Shown here piece by piece: positions 48,133 through 56,594 of a stretch of DNA of 64,000 bases; the first letter of the stretch is position 1, and each line of letters starts with the position of its first letter. The notes under the pieces are model-generated. The model was not told the DNA's origin and ran no database searches. It saw nothing but the letters and a program-made list of their open reading frames with translations. The DNA comes from Clostridia bacterium (lineage in GTDB: Bacteria; Bacillota; Clostridia; Christensenellales; Aristaeellaceae), in contig JAFRNK010000003.1 of the NCBI GenBank assembly GCA_017430225.1, positions 1-64,000 of the forward strand, given 5' to 3'. The translations under genes and the position numbers were made by a program.

Positions 48133-49587
48133 ATGAGTTATTCAGTCTGGCTGACAGTCTTATTGCTGATTGCCGCGTTCAATTCGCCTTTGCCGCTCAC
48201 GCCGGCGCCGCAGGCGGCTGAGGGAAACACGATCCAGCAAGCGGCAGCGGAAGCGTCCGGTTACTGGCTCGGCTCCTTTTCGGAGGAGACGGTCGGCCGA
48301 TACGACACGTCCGCGCTCCGTACCGACGGCGCAAATCTGACCACGGTTTCCGTATCCCCTTCCGGGAAATATATCGCCGCGGTCGACCGGACGAGTATGT
48401 CGCTGGAGAAAAGGCACGCTGCCGGCGTCGGCAATCCGATGGGACGGCTCCCGGAGGCGATCTGTCTGTTTGCCCGCCAGGACGACGGCTACAGCCTCAG
48501 CCGCACGATCCCTGTCGACGCTGAAACTCAGCTGGAGCTGAGCAGCATCCTGGGCGGCGGCGCCGCAATGGCGTGGAACGGGGATGAGACCCGCTGCGTC
48601 ATCAGCTATCAATGGGGCGCGGGCAGTGAGACCAACGCTTATATCAACAATTTTCACAGCAACCTGTACCTGCTTGATCTTTCCGACGGCTCTCTCCGCC
48701 GCCTGACCGATAACAGCGAAGCCTGCGAGCATTGTGTGCTGCCGGCCTGGTCAGGCCCGGACACGGTGCGCTATGTCCGCCTGTCCAACCGCGGCGGATT
48801 TATGAACGTCCTCTGTGAGATCGATCTCAATACGGGGCGGGAGACGAAGCTCGCCGACCTGTACAGCGCCGGCGGATCCATTTCCGTCGTCTATGACTGG
48901 CAGGCGGTCGGGGAGCGGATCTATTACATCGTCGACGCTTATACCGGCGGCACCGGGTTTTACGTATCTCCCTTCGGCGGGCGGGAAGCGAACGCGCGCT
49001 GCCTCGTCAACCTGATGAAAGAGCTGCGGGAAACGAACCGGCACCCCTACTGCAAGACGTTCTCGCAGATGGAAATCTCTGACGACGGCCGCTGGGCGTG
49101 CCTGACGGTCACCGACCAGCGGGTGTTCACGAGGGACTTTCCCACCGCCGACAACCCGAAGAATCCCCAGAGCGATCCCGCGCACGCGATTTCCGTGATG
49201 ACCGGCCTGCCCTGGGTGCCCTGCCACAATGTGCTGCTGTATGACCTCAGCCGGATGAGCCTCGTCGATCCGTTCAGGGACAGCGCGCTGGCGCCTGAGA
49301 AGGCGGTCGTGACCGCCGCCTGCCTCGCGCCGGACGGGCAGTCGATGCTGTGCGCCGTGTACGGGGACGGGCGCCCGTGGTCGATCGCGGAAGAGACCCG
49401 GACGACCTTTTACCAGATCGATCTCGGGGACGGCCGTTTTACGGCGAACCGCGTCTTCGAAACGGAACTGGCGTCCAGCCTCTGGTTCCCGGAGGGGATC
49501 TGGTGGACAGCGGACAACTGCCTGCATATCCCGACGGGCAAAGCGCCGGCGAACCCTGTCCAGATCCTGGACCTGGGAGGGCGCTGA
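48133..49587 (+). CDS. Predicted beta-propeller protein with N-terminal export signal
   Basis: This encodes 484 residues, after GGGAGGCG. The N-terminal hydrophobic stretch (VWLTVLLLIAAFNS) is a signal peptide or anchor. The body has repeated strand patterns of WD40/TolB-like propellers: VSVSPSGKYIAAVD, AMAWNGDETRCVISYQWG, LYLLDLSDGSLRRLTDNSE, MEISDDGRWACLTVTD and AACLAPDGQSMLCAVYGD. No catalytic motif is seen and I do not know the family. Its stop shares a base with the start of the radical SAM gene (TGATG), so they are coupled, which is an odd partner. Confidence 0.75.
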   Translation: MSYSVWLTVLLLIAAFNSPLPLTPAPQAAEGNTIQQAAAEASGYWLGSFSEETVGRYDTSALRTDGANLTTVSVSPSGKYIAAVDRTSMSLEKRHAAGVGNPMGRLPEAICLFARQDDGYSLSRTIPVDAETQLELSSILGGGAAMAWNGDETRCVISYQWGAGSETNAYINNFHSNLYLLDLSDGSLRRLTDNSEACEHCVLPAWSGPDTVRYVRLSNRGGFMNVLCEIDLNTGRETKLADLYSAGGSISVVYDWQAVGERIYYIVDAYTGGTGFYVSPFGGREANARCLVNLMKELRETNRHPYCKTFSQMEISDDGRWACLTVTDQRVFTRDFPTADNPKNPQSDPAHAISVMTGLPWVPCHNVLLYDLSRMSLVDPFRDSALAPEKAVVTAACLAPDGQSMLCAVYGDGRPWSIAEETRTTFYQIDLGDGRFTANRVFETELASSLWFPEGIWWTADNCLHIPTGKAPANPVQILDLGGR

Positions 49588-50465
49588 TGCATTTCGTCGA
49601 CGCGAAGGGCATCCTGACCGGCGGGAAAGGCCGTTACGGGATGAACATCTACCGCGGCTGCTCCCACGGGTGCGTTTACTGCGACAGCCGCAGCAAATGC
49701 TATCAGTTCACCCATCCGTTCGAGGATATCGAGGTCAAACGGAACGCCCCGGAGTTACTGGAAAAAGCGCTGAAGTCCAAACGGCAGAAGTGCATGATCG
49801 GGACCGGCTCCATGTCGGACCCCTATATGCACTGCGAGGAGAAGCTCGGCCTGACCCGGAGATGCCTGGAAGTCATCTGTGAAAACGGGTTCGGCGCGGC
49901 GATCCAGACGAAGTCCGACCGGATCCTGCGGGACGTCGATCTGCTGGAGGCCATCAACCGGAACGCGAAATGCGTCGTGCAGATGACGCTGACAACCTGG
50001 GACGACCGGCTGTGCGGGATTCTGGAGCCCAATGTGTGCAACACGAAGCGGCGCGTCGAGGTCCTGGAAGAGATGCGGAAGCGGGGCATCCCCACCGTCG
50101 TCTGGCTGACGCCGATCCTGCCGTTCATCAACGATACGGAAGAGAACGTGCTGGCGATCCTCGAGGCCTGCGCGCGGGCGGAAGTCAGGGGCATCATTTG
50201 CTTTGACATGGGGCTCACCCTCCGCGACGGGGACCGGGAATACTATTACGCTGCGCTCGACCGGCATTTCCCGGGCCTGAAGGAACGCTATATCAGGATT
50301 TACGGCAGCGCTTACGAGGTGCCCAGCCCGCGCAGCGGACCGCTCATGACCCTGTTCCGCGATTTCTGCCGGGAACACGGTATCCTGTATAAGCCGGAGG
50401 AATGCTTTGATTATATGAGCCGCCTGCCCGAGAAATATCATCAGATGTCACTGCTGGAGGGATGA
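49587..50465 (+). CDS. SPL-family (SplB-like) radical SAM protein
   Basis: This encodes 292 residues from the ATG overlapping the previous stop, after GGGAGG. The radical SAM cluster is CSHGCVYC (Cys25, Cys29, Cys32), with YGMNIYRG just before it as in spore photoproduct lyase-like proteins. Later motifs are GTGSMSDPYMHCEEKLGLTR, IQTKSDRILRDVDLL and PTVVWLTPILPFINDTEEN. Proteins of this group are widespread, and most are not true SP lyases. Their DNA-repair or modification role is unproven. It is coupled to both neighbours. Confidence 0.88.
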   Translation: MHFVDAKGILTGGKGRYGMNIYRGCSHGCVYCDSRSKCYQFTHPFEDIEVKRNAPELLEKALKSKRQKCMIGTGSMSDPYMHCEEKLGLTRRCLEVICENGFGAAIQTKSDRILRDVDLLEAINRNAKCVVQMTLTTWDDRLCGILEPNVCNTKRRVEVLEEMRKRGIPTVVWLTPILPFINDTEENVLAILEACARAEVRGIICFDMGLTLRDGDREYYYAALDRHFPGLKERYIRIYGSAYEVPSPRSGPLMTLFRDFCREHGILYKPEECFDYMSRLPEKYHQMSLLEG

Positions 50466-50467
50466 AC

Positions 50468-50953
50468 ATGGCGCCTAAAGTCTATTTGATGTGCGGAAAG
50501 ATCTGCAGCGGGAAATCCACCCACGCCCGGGAACTGAGGAAAGAACACAGGGCGGTCGTGCTGTCCGTGGACGAGATCACCCTCGCTCTGTTCGGACAGG
50601 ACGCCGGGGAGAAGCACGACGACTATGTGGCGCGGGCCGAAGCCTATCTCTACCGGAAATCCCTGGAGATCGTCGAATCGGGCATCAGCGTGATCCTGGA
50701 CTGGGGATTCTGGACGAAAGAGGAGCGGGATTACGCGAGGCAGTTCTACGGGTCGAGAAACATCCCCTACGAGTTCCATTATATCGACGTCGACGACGCG
50801 GAATGGCACCGCCGCCTGGAGAAACGCAACGCCGCCATCACCCGCGGCGAGCTGGACGCCTACTACGTGGACGACGGGCTCGCGGCCAAATTCGCGGCGA
50901 TCTTTGAAAAGCCGGAGCCGGGGGAAATAGAGATCATCATCAGGAGCCGCTGA
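50468..50953 (+). CDS. P-loop ATPase/kinase of the AAA_33 (zeta-toxin-like) group
   Basis: This encodes 161 residues. The start at 50468 has GGAGGG 7 nt upstream. The ATG two codons earlier overlaps the previous stop but lies too close to the ribosome site. Walker A is MCGKICSGKSTHARELR. The middle has VLSVDEITLALFG and VILDWGFWTKEERD, and the end has the YIDVDDAEWHRRLEKRN lid typical of small P-loop kinases and zeta toxins. There is no antitoxin partner. Phosphorylation of a nucleotide, sugar or RNA end is possible. It is the last gene of the operon. Confidence 0.85.
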   Translation: MAPKVYLMCGKICSGKSTHARELRKEHRAVVLSVDEITLALFGQDAGEKHDDYVARAEAYLYRKSLEIVESGISVILDWGFWTKEERDYARQFYGSRNIPYEFHYIDVDDAEWHRRLEKRNAAITRGELDAYYVDDGLAAKFAAIFEKPEPGEIEIIIRSR

Positions 50954-50967
50954 GGGGCGGTTCCTTT
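50943..50967 (+). terminator. Terminator overlapping the kinase stop
   Basis: GGAGCCGC (50943-50950) pairs with GCGGTTCC (50957-50964), then TTT. The TGA lies in the loop. Confidence 0.6.
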
Positions 50968-51045
50968 AGCTTATGATGATGTCAGTTTTAACGCAGTATG
51001 CTGCTGTAAGGCCTGACCATGTCAAACATGGCGCGGTTTCTTGCA

Positions 51046-51074
51046 TTGTTTTTCCCGGCACCGGATGATATAAT
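51046..51074 (+). promoter_or_regulatory. Promoter of the GH13-HAD operon
   Basis: TTGTTT (51046-51051), 17 nt, TATAAT (51069-51074). Confidence 0.6.
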
Positions 51075-51132
51075 AAAACGGCGTATGGATCGTAAGAGAA
51101 CTGCATCATCATAAATCACGGAGGTCTGGACC

Positions 51133-52992
51133 ATGAAAGCCAAGTGGAAAACCGAATTCGCGAACCGTTTCCGCCGCCACGAGGACGAGCTGAAATGGCT
51201 GTACTGCGAGCTGTATCACAACGATATGAAAGCGTACGGCTATTTCACGGACATGCTCTATCGTCTGTGGGAAGAGCGGCCGGAAAAGCTGAAGCAGATA
51301 GACCGGACGCGGGAGGAGAACCCGGACTGGTACAAAGGCCACGAGCTGGTGGGCATGCTCATGTATGTGAACGCCTTCGCGGGCACCCTGAAGGGCGTCA
51401 AAAAGAAGCTGGATTACATCGCGGACTGCGGCGTCAATTACCTGCACCTGATGCCCCTCCTGGAGAGCCCGAAGGGCCGCAGCGACGGCGGGTACGCGGT
51501 CAGCAATTTCCGCAAGGTGCAGCCGGAGCTGGGCACCATGGAAGACCTGGCGGACCTGGCGGACGCCTGCCATGATAAGGGCATCGCGGTCTGTCTGGAC
51601 TTCGTCATGAACCACACCAGCGAGGACCATGAATGGGCGCGCCGCGCCAAGGCGGGGGAGAAGGAGTACCAGAACCGGTATTTCTTCTATGACGACTGGA
51701 CCATCCCCAACGCTTTCGAGCAGACCGTGCCCCAGGTATTCCCGACCACCGCGCCGGGCAATTTCACCTGGTGCGAAGAGGTCCAAAAAGTGGTCATGAC
51801 CACCTTCTATCCCTACCAGTGGGACCTGAATTACGCCAACCCGGTCGTGTTCAACGATATGACGGACGACATGCTCAACCTGTGCAACCACGGCGTGGAC
51901 ATCGTCCGCCTGGACGCGACGCCCTATATCTGGAAAGCCCTGGGTACGACCTGCCGTAACCTGCTGCAGGTGCACACCCTGGTGCGCATGATACGCATGG
52001 TGTGCGAGATCGTGTGCCCCGGCACGCTGCTGCTGGGCGAAGTGGTCATGGAGCCCAGCAAGGTCGTGCCCTATTTCGGCACGGTGGAAAAGCCGGAGTG
52101 CCACATGCTGTACAACGTGACCACCATGGCCACCGTCTGGCATACCGTAGCGACCCGCGACGTGCGGCTGCTCGAACACCAGCTGCGCCAGGTGTTTGCC
52201 CTCCCCAGCGTTTATACGTTCCTTAATTACCTGCGCTGCCACGATGATATCGGCTGGGGCCTGGATTACGGCTTTCTCAGCCAGTTCGGGCAGCAGGAAG
52301 TGCCGCACAAGAAATACCTGAACGACTACCTGACTGGCAAATGGCCCGGCAGTCCCGCCCGCGGCGAGCTGTACAACGATGATCCGCGGCTCGGCGATGC
52401 CCGGCTCTGCGGCACGACGGCTTCCCTCTGCGGTGTGGAAACGGCACGAGCGAACGGCGACCAGCAGGCGATGGACCGGGCCCTGCGGCTGGATGAAATG
52501 CTGCACGCGTTCATCTTCACGCTGAGCGGCGTGCCGGTATTGTACAGCGGCGACGAGATCGCACAGGAAAACGACAACGCCTACCACGACGATCCGCTGA
52601 AGCGGGAGGACAGCCGCTACCTGCACCGCGGCGACATGGACTGGAAGAAAGCCGCCCTGCGCAGGCGCAAGACGCTGCCGGAGGGCAGGATCTTCAATGC
52701 CATCCGGCGGATCGAAGCCCTGCATGCCGAACATCCTGTGTTCGATACCAAAGCGGATACCTGGCTGTTGGACACGGGCAGTGACCAGGTGCTGGGCATC
52801 GGGCGCTATTACAAGGGCGAACAGCTGCTGGCGCTGTTCAATTTTGCCGATCAGGATCGCACCGCCTGGATCATGGATACGAAGAGCTATACCGACCTGA
52901 TCGACGGCAAGGAAGGCGACGCCGGCGCGGTCAAAGTCCCCGCGGGCGGATTCCGCTGGCTGCTGCATACGTTTGAAGAGAACGCGCAATGA
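51133..52992 (+). CDS. GH13 subfamily 4 amylosucrase-like enzyme
   Basis: This encodes 619 residues, after ACGGAGG. The family layout is an N-terminal helical domain, then the barrel: VNYLHLMPLLESPKGRSDGG, the CLDFVMNHTSEDHEWA region, the nucleophile Asp261 in DIVRLDATPYIW, the acid/base Glu303 in LLLGEVVM and Asp371/372 in YLRCHDDIGWG, ending in a beta domain. Amylosucrase-type enzymes transfer glucose from sucrose to glucan or hydrolyse sucrose. There is no signal peptide, so it acts inside the cell. It overlaps the HAD gene by 4 nt (ATGA). A second sucrose-related GH13 enzyme is encoded at 22910-24346. Confidence 0.9.
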   Translation: MKAKWKTEFANRFRRHEDELKWLYCELYHNDMKAYGYFTDMLYRLWEERPEKLKQIDRTREENPDWYKGHELVGMLMYVNAFAGTLKGVKKKLDYIADCGVNYLHLMPLLESPKGRSDGGYAVSNFRKVQPELGTMEDLADLADACHDKGIAVCLDFVMNHTSEDHEWARRAKAGEKEYQNRYFFYDDWTIPNAFEQTVPQVFPTTAPGNFTWCEEVQKVVMTTFYPYQWDLNYANPVVFNDMTDDMLNLCNHGVDIVRLDATPYIWKALGTTCRNLLQVHTLVRMIRMVCEIVCPGTLLLGEVVMEPSKVVPYFGTVEKPECHMLYNVTTMATVWHTVATRDVRLLEHQLRQVFALPSVYTFLNYLRCHDDIGWGLDYGFLSQFGQQEVPHKKYLNDYLTGKWPGSPARGELYNDDPRLGDARLCGTTASLCGVETARANGDQQAMDRALRLDEMLHAFIFTLSGVPVLYSGDEIAQENDNAYHDDPLKREDSRYLHRGDMDWKKAALRRRKTLPEGRIFNAIRRIEALHAEHPVFDTKADTWLLDTGSDQVLGIGRYYKGEQLLALFNFADQDRTAWIMDTKSYTDLIDGKEGDAGAVKVPAGGFRWLLHTFEENAQ

Positions 52993-53813
52993 GCCGTAAA
53001 CTGATCTTCCTGGATATCGACGGTACCCTGACCCCCGCCGGCAGCAACGTACCGCCGGCCAGTGCCATGGACGCGATCCGCAAGGCGCAGGCGAACGGGC
53101 ACTGGGTCTTCCTCTGCACGGGCCGCAACCCCGCCATGCTGGCCCCGGTGCTGGCCCTCGGCTTTGAGGGCGCCGTGGCCAACGCGGGCGGCTATGTCTT
53201 CGCGGGCGATAAGGTACTCTTCGACTGCCCCATGGCGCCGGAAGACTTTGAGACCGGCATGCGCCTGCTCAGGGAGAACGGTGTGTTCCGCACCATCGAG
53301 GCGAAGGACGCCACCTGGGGTGACGAGGATCTCGGCGATTTCCTGGCCCGGGCCGGCGAAGGGAACAGCGAGCTGGTGCGCTGGCGCAAGGCGCTGGCGG
53401 AGCAGCTCAACATCCGCCCCATGAGCGAGTATGACGGGCGGCCCGTCTACAAGATCGTCTTCATGTGCAAGACCGCGGACCAGCTGGCGCCTGCGCGTCA
53501 GGCGCTGGAAAAGGATTATAACTTCGTGATGCAGGAAGTGAAGGCACACCAGTGCCTGAACGGCGAACTCATCAACCGGAAGTTCGATAAAGGCCGGGGT
53601 GTCAGGATCGTGGCGGACGCCTTCGGCATGGGGATTGAGGATACCATCGGGTTCGGCGACAGCATGAACGACCTGGAAATGATCGAGACGGTAGGTTATT
53701 CCGTCTGCATGGCCAACGGCAGCCCCGCCCTGAAGGAAAAGAGCGACCTGGTCTGCCCCGCGGTGGAGGAAGACGGTCTGGCCTGGGCGTTTGAAAAGCT
53801 GGGCCTGATATGA
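52989..53813 (+). CDS. Cof-type HAD-IIB family hydrolase
   Basis: This encodes 274 residues. The HAD motifs are LIFLDIDGTLTPAG (Asp nucleophile and acid/base), FLCTGRN (motif II), a C2B cap in the middle, Lys in NRKFDKGRGV and GFGDSMNDLEMIE (motif IV). Such enzymes dephosphorylate sugar phosphates or other small phosphates. It is cotranscribed with the amylosucrase-like gene, so a sugar phosphate is plausible. Sequence alone does not identify it as a sucrose-phosphate phosphatase. Confidence 0.9.
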   Translation: MSRKLIFLDIDGTLTPAGSNVPPASAMDAIRKAQANGHWVFLCTGRNPAMLAPVLALGFEGAVANAGGYVFAGDKVLFDCPMAPEDFETGMRLLRENGVFRTIEAKDATWGDEDLGDFLARAGEGNSELVRWRKALAEQLNIRPMSEYDGRPVYKIVFMCKTADQLAPARQALEKDYNFVMQEVKAHQCLNGELINRKFDKGRGVRIVADAFGMGIEDTIGFGDSMNDLEMIETVGYSVCMANGSPALKEKSDLVCPAVEEDGLAWAFEKLGLI

Positions 53814-53825
53814 CGGGTAATAACG

Positions 53826-54446
53826 ATGAAAATGTCTGAATTGACGCCGGAAGTTGTGCAGCGGCTGACCCCGGAACAGAAGTGGGAGATCTGCTGCTCC
53901 GGCATCCGGGACGAGGGAGAATCCGCGGAAACAGCGCTGCTGCTGGGCAGCAGGCCCGACCGGGCGGTGGAGCGCGCGCTGGCGGCCGCGGAACTGTACC
54001 GGCAGGGCCGCGTCAGGACCATCATTCCCACCGGCGGCCCGAAGTGGGAGTACCGGGGCGAACTGCTCTCCGAAGCGGAGATCATGTCGCTCGTCCTCCG
54101 GAAAAACGGCGTGCCGGACGAGGCGATCGTGCCGGAAAACGAGGCGCGGACGACCGCGGAGAACATGATCTGCGGTACGCTGCAGATGCTCCGGCATTAT
54201 CACCGGATCCCGGACAGCGTGATCATCGTGACCTCCGTGACGCATATGAAGCGCAGCATGGCGCTGGCGAAAGCGCTGCTGCCCCGGAAAATCAGGGCCT
54301 CCATGTACCCTTCGTATCCGGCCATGGATCGGGATGAATGGCTCAGGCTGGAGGACAGCCGGACCCACCTGGACGACAGCATCCGGTATCACCGGGAGCT
54401 GATCGAAAACGGGGACACCGAAGACTTCGAGGTGGAATTACAGTGA
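53826..54446 (+). CDS. YdcF family (DUF218) protein
   Basis: This encodes 206 residues, 12 nt after the HAD gene. The DUF218 fold shows ETALLLGSRPDRAVERALAA, RVRTIIPTGG, ARTTAENMICGTLQML and VIIVTSVTHMKRSMALAKAL. Many family members have an N-terminal membrane helix (SanA/ElyC), but this one is soluble, like E. coli YdcF, which binds SAM. The function is unknown. It probably belongs to the GH13-HAD operon. The ribosome site is weak. Confidence 0.85.
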   Translation: MKMSELTPEVVQRLTPEQKWEICCSGIRDEGESAETALLLGSRPDRAVERALAAAELYRQGRVRTIIPTGGPKWEYRGELLSEAEIMSLVLRKNGVPDEAIVPENEARTTAENMICGTLQMLRHYHRIPDSVIIVTSVTHMKRSMALAKALLPRKIRASMYPSYPAMDRDEWLRLEDSRTHLDDSIRYHRELIENGDTEDFEVELQ

Positions 54447-54464
54447 CCGCCGCACCGGCGCGCG

Positions 54465-54493
54465 TTGACACGAAAACTGAAAGACGGTATAAT
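54465..54493 (+). promoter_or_regulatory. Promoter of the glycerate kinase gene
   Basis: A perfect TTGACA (54465-54470), 17 nt, and a perfect TATAAT (54488-54493). This is a near-consensus strong promoter, only 29 nt before the start. Confidence 0.8.
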
Positions 54494-54522
54494 TGAACCA
54501 TCATCAATACGGGAGGAAAAGC

Positions 54523-55755
54523 ATGAATCAGGTATTAAGGAAACATGCGGATCAGATCATCAGTGAAGCGATTGCTGCCGTGCAGCCCGACGCCGCGGTA
54601 GAACGCGCACTGAAAAACATGGATTTCCCCGGCAGGGTGCTGCTGGTGGCCGCTGGCAAAGCTGCCTGGCAGATGGCGAAAGCGGCTTCTGACTGCCTGG
54701 GCAGCCGCATCGAGAACGGCGTCGTGGTCACGAAGTACGACCACGTCAAAGGGCCCATCGCCAACTTCGCGTGTTTTGAGGCGGGACATCCCGTGCCGGA
54801 CGAAAACTCCTTCAAGGGGACGCAGGCGGCGCTGGACCTCGTATCCGGCCTGACCGAGAAGGATACGGTGCTCTTCCTCCTCTCCGGCGGCGGCAGCGCC
54901 TTGTTTGAAAAGCCGCTGGTTGCGCCCGAGGAACTGCAGGACGTCACCGGCCAGCTGCTGGCCTGCGGCGCGGACATCGTGGAGATCAACACCATCCGCA
55001 AGCGCCTGAGCCAGGTCAAGGGCGGGCGTTTCGCGCAGCTGTGCTGGCCCGCGCACGTGGAAGCCGTGGTGCTTTCCGATATCCTGGGCGACCCCCTGGA
55101 TATGATCGCCTCCGGCCCGGCCTGCCCCGATACCGCTACGGCCGAGGACGCCTGGCGCATCCAGAAGAAGTATAACCTCAAAATGTCGGAAGCGGCGATG
55201 AAGCTCCTGGACGTGGAAACGCCCAAGTCCCTGGACAACGTGCATACCCAGATCAACGGCAGCGTGCGTGAGCTGTGCGCTGCTGCGGGCAAGACCTGCC
55301 TGGCGCTGGGCTATGACCCGATCCTGCTGACCGACCAGCTGTGCTGCCAGGCGCGCGAGGCCGGGAGCTTCCTCGCGTCCATCCTGAAGACCCACGCATC
55401 CGACGGCAAGCCGCTCGCCTTCATCGCCGGCGGCGAGACCGTGGTGAAGCTGACGGGCCACGGCCTGGGCGGCCGCAACCAGGAGATCGCTCTGGCTGCT
55501 GCCGCGGACATCAGCGGCATGAAAAATGCTGCCGTATTCTCCGTGGGCAGCGACGGCACCGACGGCCCCACCGACGCGGCCGGCGGCTATGTGGACGGCG
55601 ATACCTGTGCGGAACTGAAGGCGCAGGGCATCAGTATCGACGCCGTGCTGCAGGACAACGACGCCTACCACGCGCTGGAAAAGACGGGCGGCCTGATCAT
55701 GACCGGCCCGACCGGCACCAACGTCAACGACGTGGCGGTGGCGCTGCTCAAATAA
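54523..55755 (+). CDS. Glycerate 2-kinase (MOFRL/TtuD family)
   Basis: This encodes 410 residues from the ATG at 54523, after GGGAGGAAAA. An earlier ATG overlaps the -10. The N-terminal domain (VLLVAAGKAAWQMAKAASD, FEAGHPVPDENSFKGTQAAL, LFLLSGGGSALFEKP, INTIRKRLSQVKGGRFA) and the C-terminal MOFRL domain (AGGETVVKLTGHGLGGRNQE, FSVGSDGTDGPTDAAGGYVD, GPTGTNVNDVAVAL) are complete. The enzyme phosphorylates D-glycerate, usually to 2-phosphoglycerate, joining glycolysis just after the GpmI step. It is single-gene, with a strong promoter and terminator. Confidence 0.93.
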   Translation: MNQVLRKHADQIISEAIAAVQPDAAVERALKNMDFPGRVLLVAAGKAAWQMAKAASDCLGSRIENGVVVTKYDHVKGPIANFACFEAGHPVPDENSFKGTQAALDLVSGLTEKDTVLFLLSGGGSALFEKPLVAPEELQDVTGQLLACGADIVEINTIRKRLSQVKGGRFAQLCWPAHVEAVVLSDILGDPLDMIASGPACPDTATAEDAWRIQKKYNLKMSEAAMKLLDVETPKSLDNVHTQINGSVRELCAAAGKTCLALGYDPILLTDQLCCQAREAGSFLASILKTHASDGKPLAFIAGGETVVKLTGHGLGGRNQEIALAAAADISGMKNAAVFSVGSDGTDGPTDAAGGYVDGDTCAELKAQGISIDAVLQDNDAYHALEKTGGLIMTGPTGTNVNDVAVALLK

Positions 55756-55773
55756 TTCTAAATAAAATCAATG

Positions 55774-55804
55774 AAACCGCTGATATTTTCAGCGGTTTTT
55801 TTGT
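55774..55804 (+). terminator. Intrinsic terminator of the glycerate kinase gene
   Basis: AAACCGCTGA and TCAGCGGTTT around a 5-nt loop, followed by TTTTTG. Confidence 0.9.
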
Positions 55805-55853
55805 TTGCCGGCGCGCATGAGAATGGCGTCCTGGCGGGCTGTTGATATGAAAA

Positions 55854-55879
55854 GAGAGAGGACAAGGTTGCCCTCTCTC
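55854..55879 (-). terminator. Terminator of the tricarboxylate operon
   Basis: On the minus strand GAGAGAGG and CCTCTCTC form the stem, followed by TTTTC. Confidence 0.75.
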
Positions 55880-55883
55880 GGTT

Positions 55884-56588
55884 TTATTGGTTGAGCATAT
55901 CCAGGACCCATTGAGGCGCTAACTGCGGCAATTCGCCGCCCGTCGCCTTCGCTTTGCGATAGGCGGCTATGCTTTCACGCCGCTTTTGCTCATATGCCTG
56001 CTTCTTTTCGGCTTCTTCCAGCACAGGTTCTATATACTCCTTGGGTATCACGCATACACCGTCGCTGTCTCCCATGACCAGATCACCGGGAGCAACCCGG
56101 ACGCCGCCGCACTCAATGATGGTATTGATGTTGCCTTCTTCTTTTTTGATGGGGCCGCGCGGCATGAATCCCCTGCTATATACCGGGAATCCCAGTTCGA
56201 TGTTGCCATCCCGGTCGCGGGTGTATCCGTCGATGACCATTCCGGCAAAACCCGCGGCCTGGCATGCTCCCATGATCAGGTCGCCGAAGTAGGCGCGTCC
56301 GTCATAGCCCTTTCCGTCAATGACCATGACATAGCCATCATCTTTTACGCTGTAGCTGGCTACGTGAATCGGGAAATTATCTCCATTGGCGGTTTCTACC
56401 GTCATGGCGGTACCGATGACGGTCATACCCTGTGCTACTGGATTAATTGCAGCACACATACAGCCGTCATTCCGGATAGGCAGCTTGGCTGCCTTGACGC
56501 CGTCAAGAAGCAGGGCAACGCCAAGTTTTCCGGCGCGCTCAATGATTTCTGCGGGCAGCAGAGGCGCACAGGGATTGATCATATTCAT
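55884..56588 (-). CDS. RraA-family aldolase (HMG/CHA aldolase-like)
   Basis: This encodes 234 residues. The RraA fold has TVIGTAMTVETANGDNFPIH, YVMVIDGKGYDGRAYFGDLI, AAGFAGMVIDGYTRDRDGN and a VAPGDLVMGDSDGVCVIPKE end. IDGYTRD with the preceding GxxG holds the Arg and Asp that bind the 2-oxo acid and divalent metal. Aldolases of this family split 4-hydroxy-4-methyl-2-oxoglutarate or 4-carboxy-4-hydroxy-2-oxoadipate to pyruvate plus an oxo acid. RraA itself, an RNase E regulator, is unlikely here because the gene ends a transporter/hydratase operon, 6 nt after tctA. Confidence 0.85.
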   Translation of the reverse strand: MNMINPCAPLLPAEIIERAGKLGVALLLDGVKAAKLPIRNDGCMCAAINPVAQGMTVIGTAMTVETANGDNFPIHVASYSVKDDGYVMVIDGKGYDGRAYFGDLIMGACQAAGFAGMVIDGYTRDRDGNIELGFPVYSRGFMPRGPIKKEEGNINTIIECGGVRVAPGDLVMGDSDGVCVIPKEYIEPVLEEAEKKQAYEQKRRESIAAYRKAKATGGELPQLAPQWVLDMLNQ

Positions 56589-56594
56589 TCCCCC

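Noticed and set aside
52989..53813. Sucrose-phosphate phosphatase, suggested by the neighbouring amylosucrase-like gene.
   Set aside because: The protein is a generic Cof-type HAD-IIB hydrolase. I could not identify features specific to sucrose-phosphate phosphatase.
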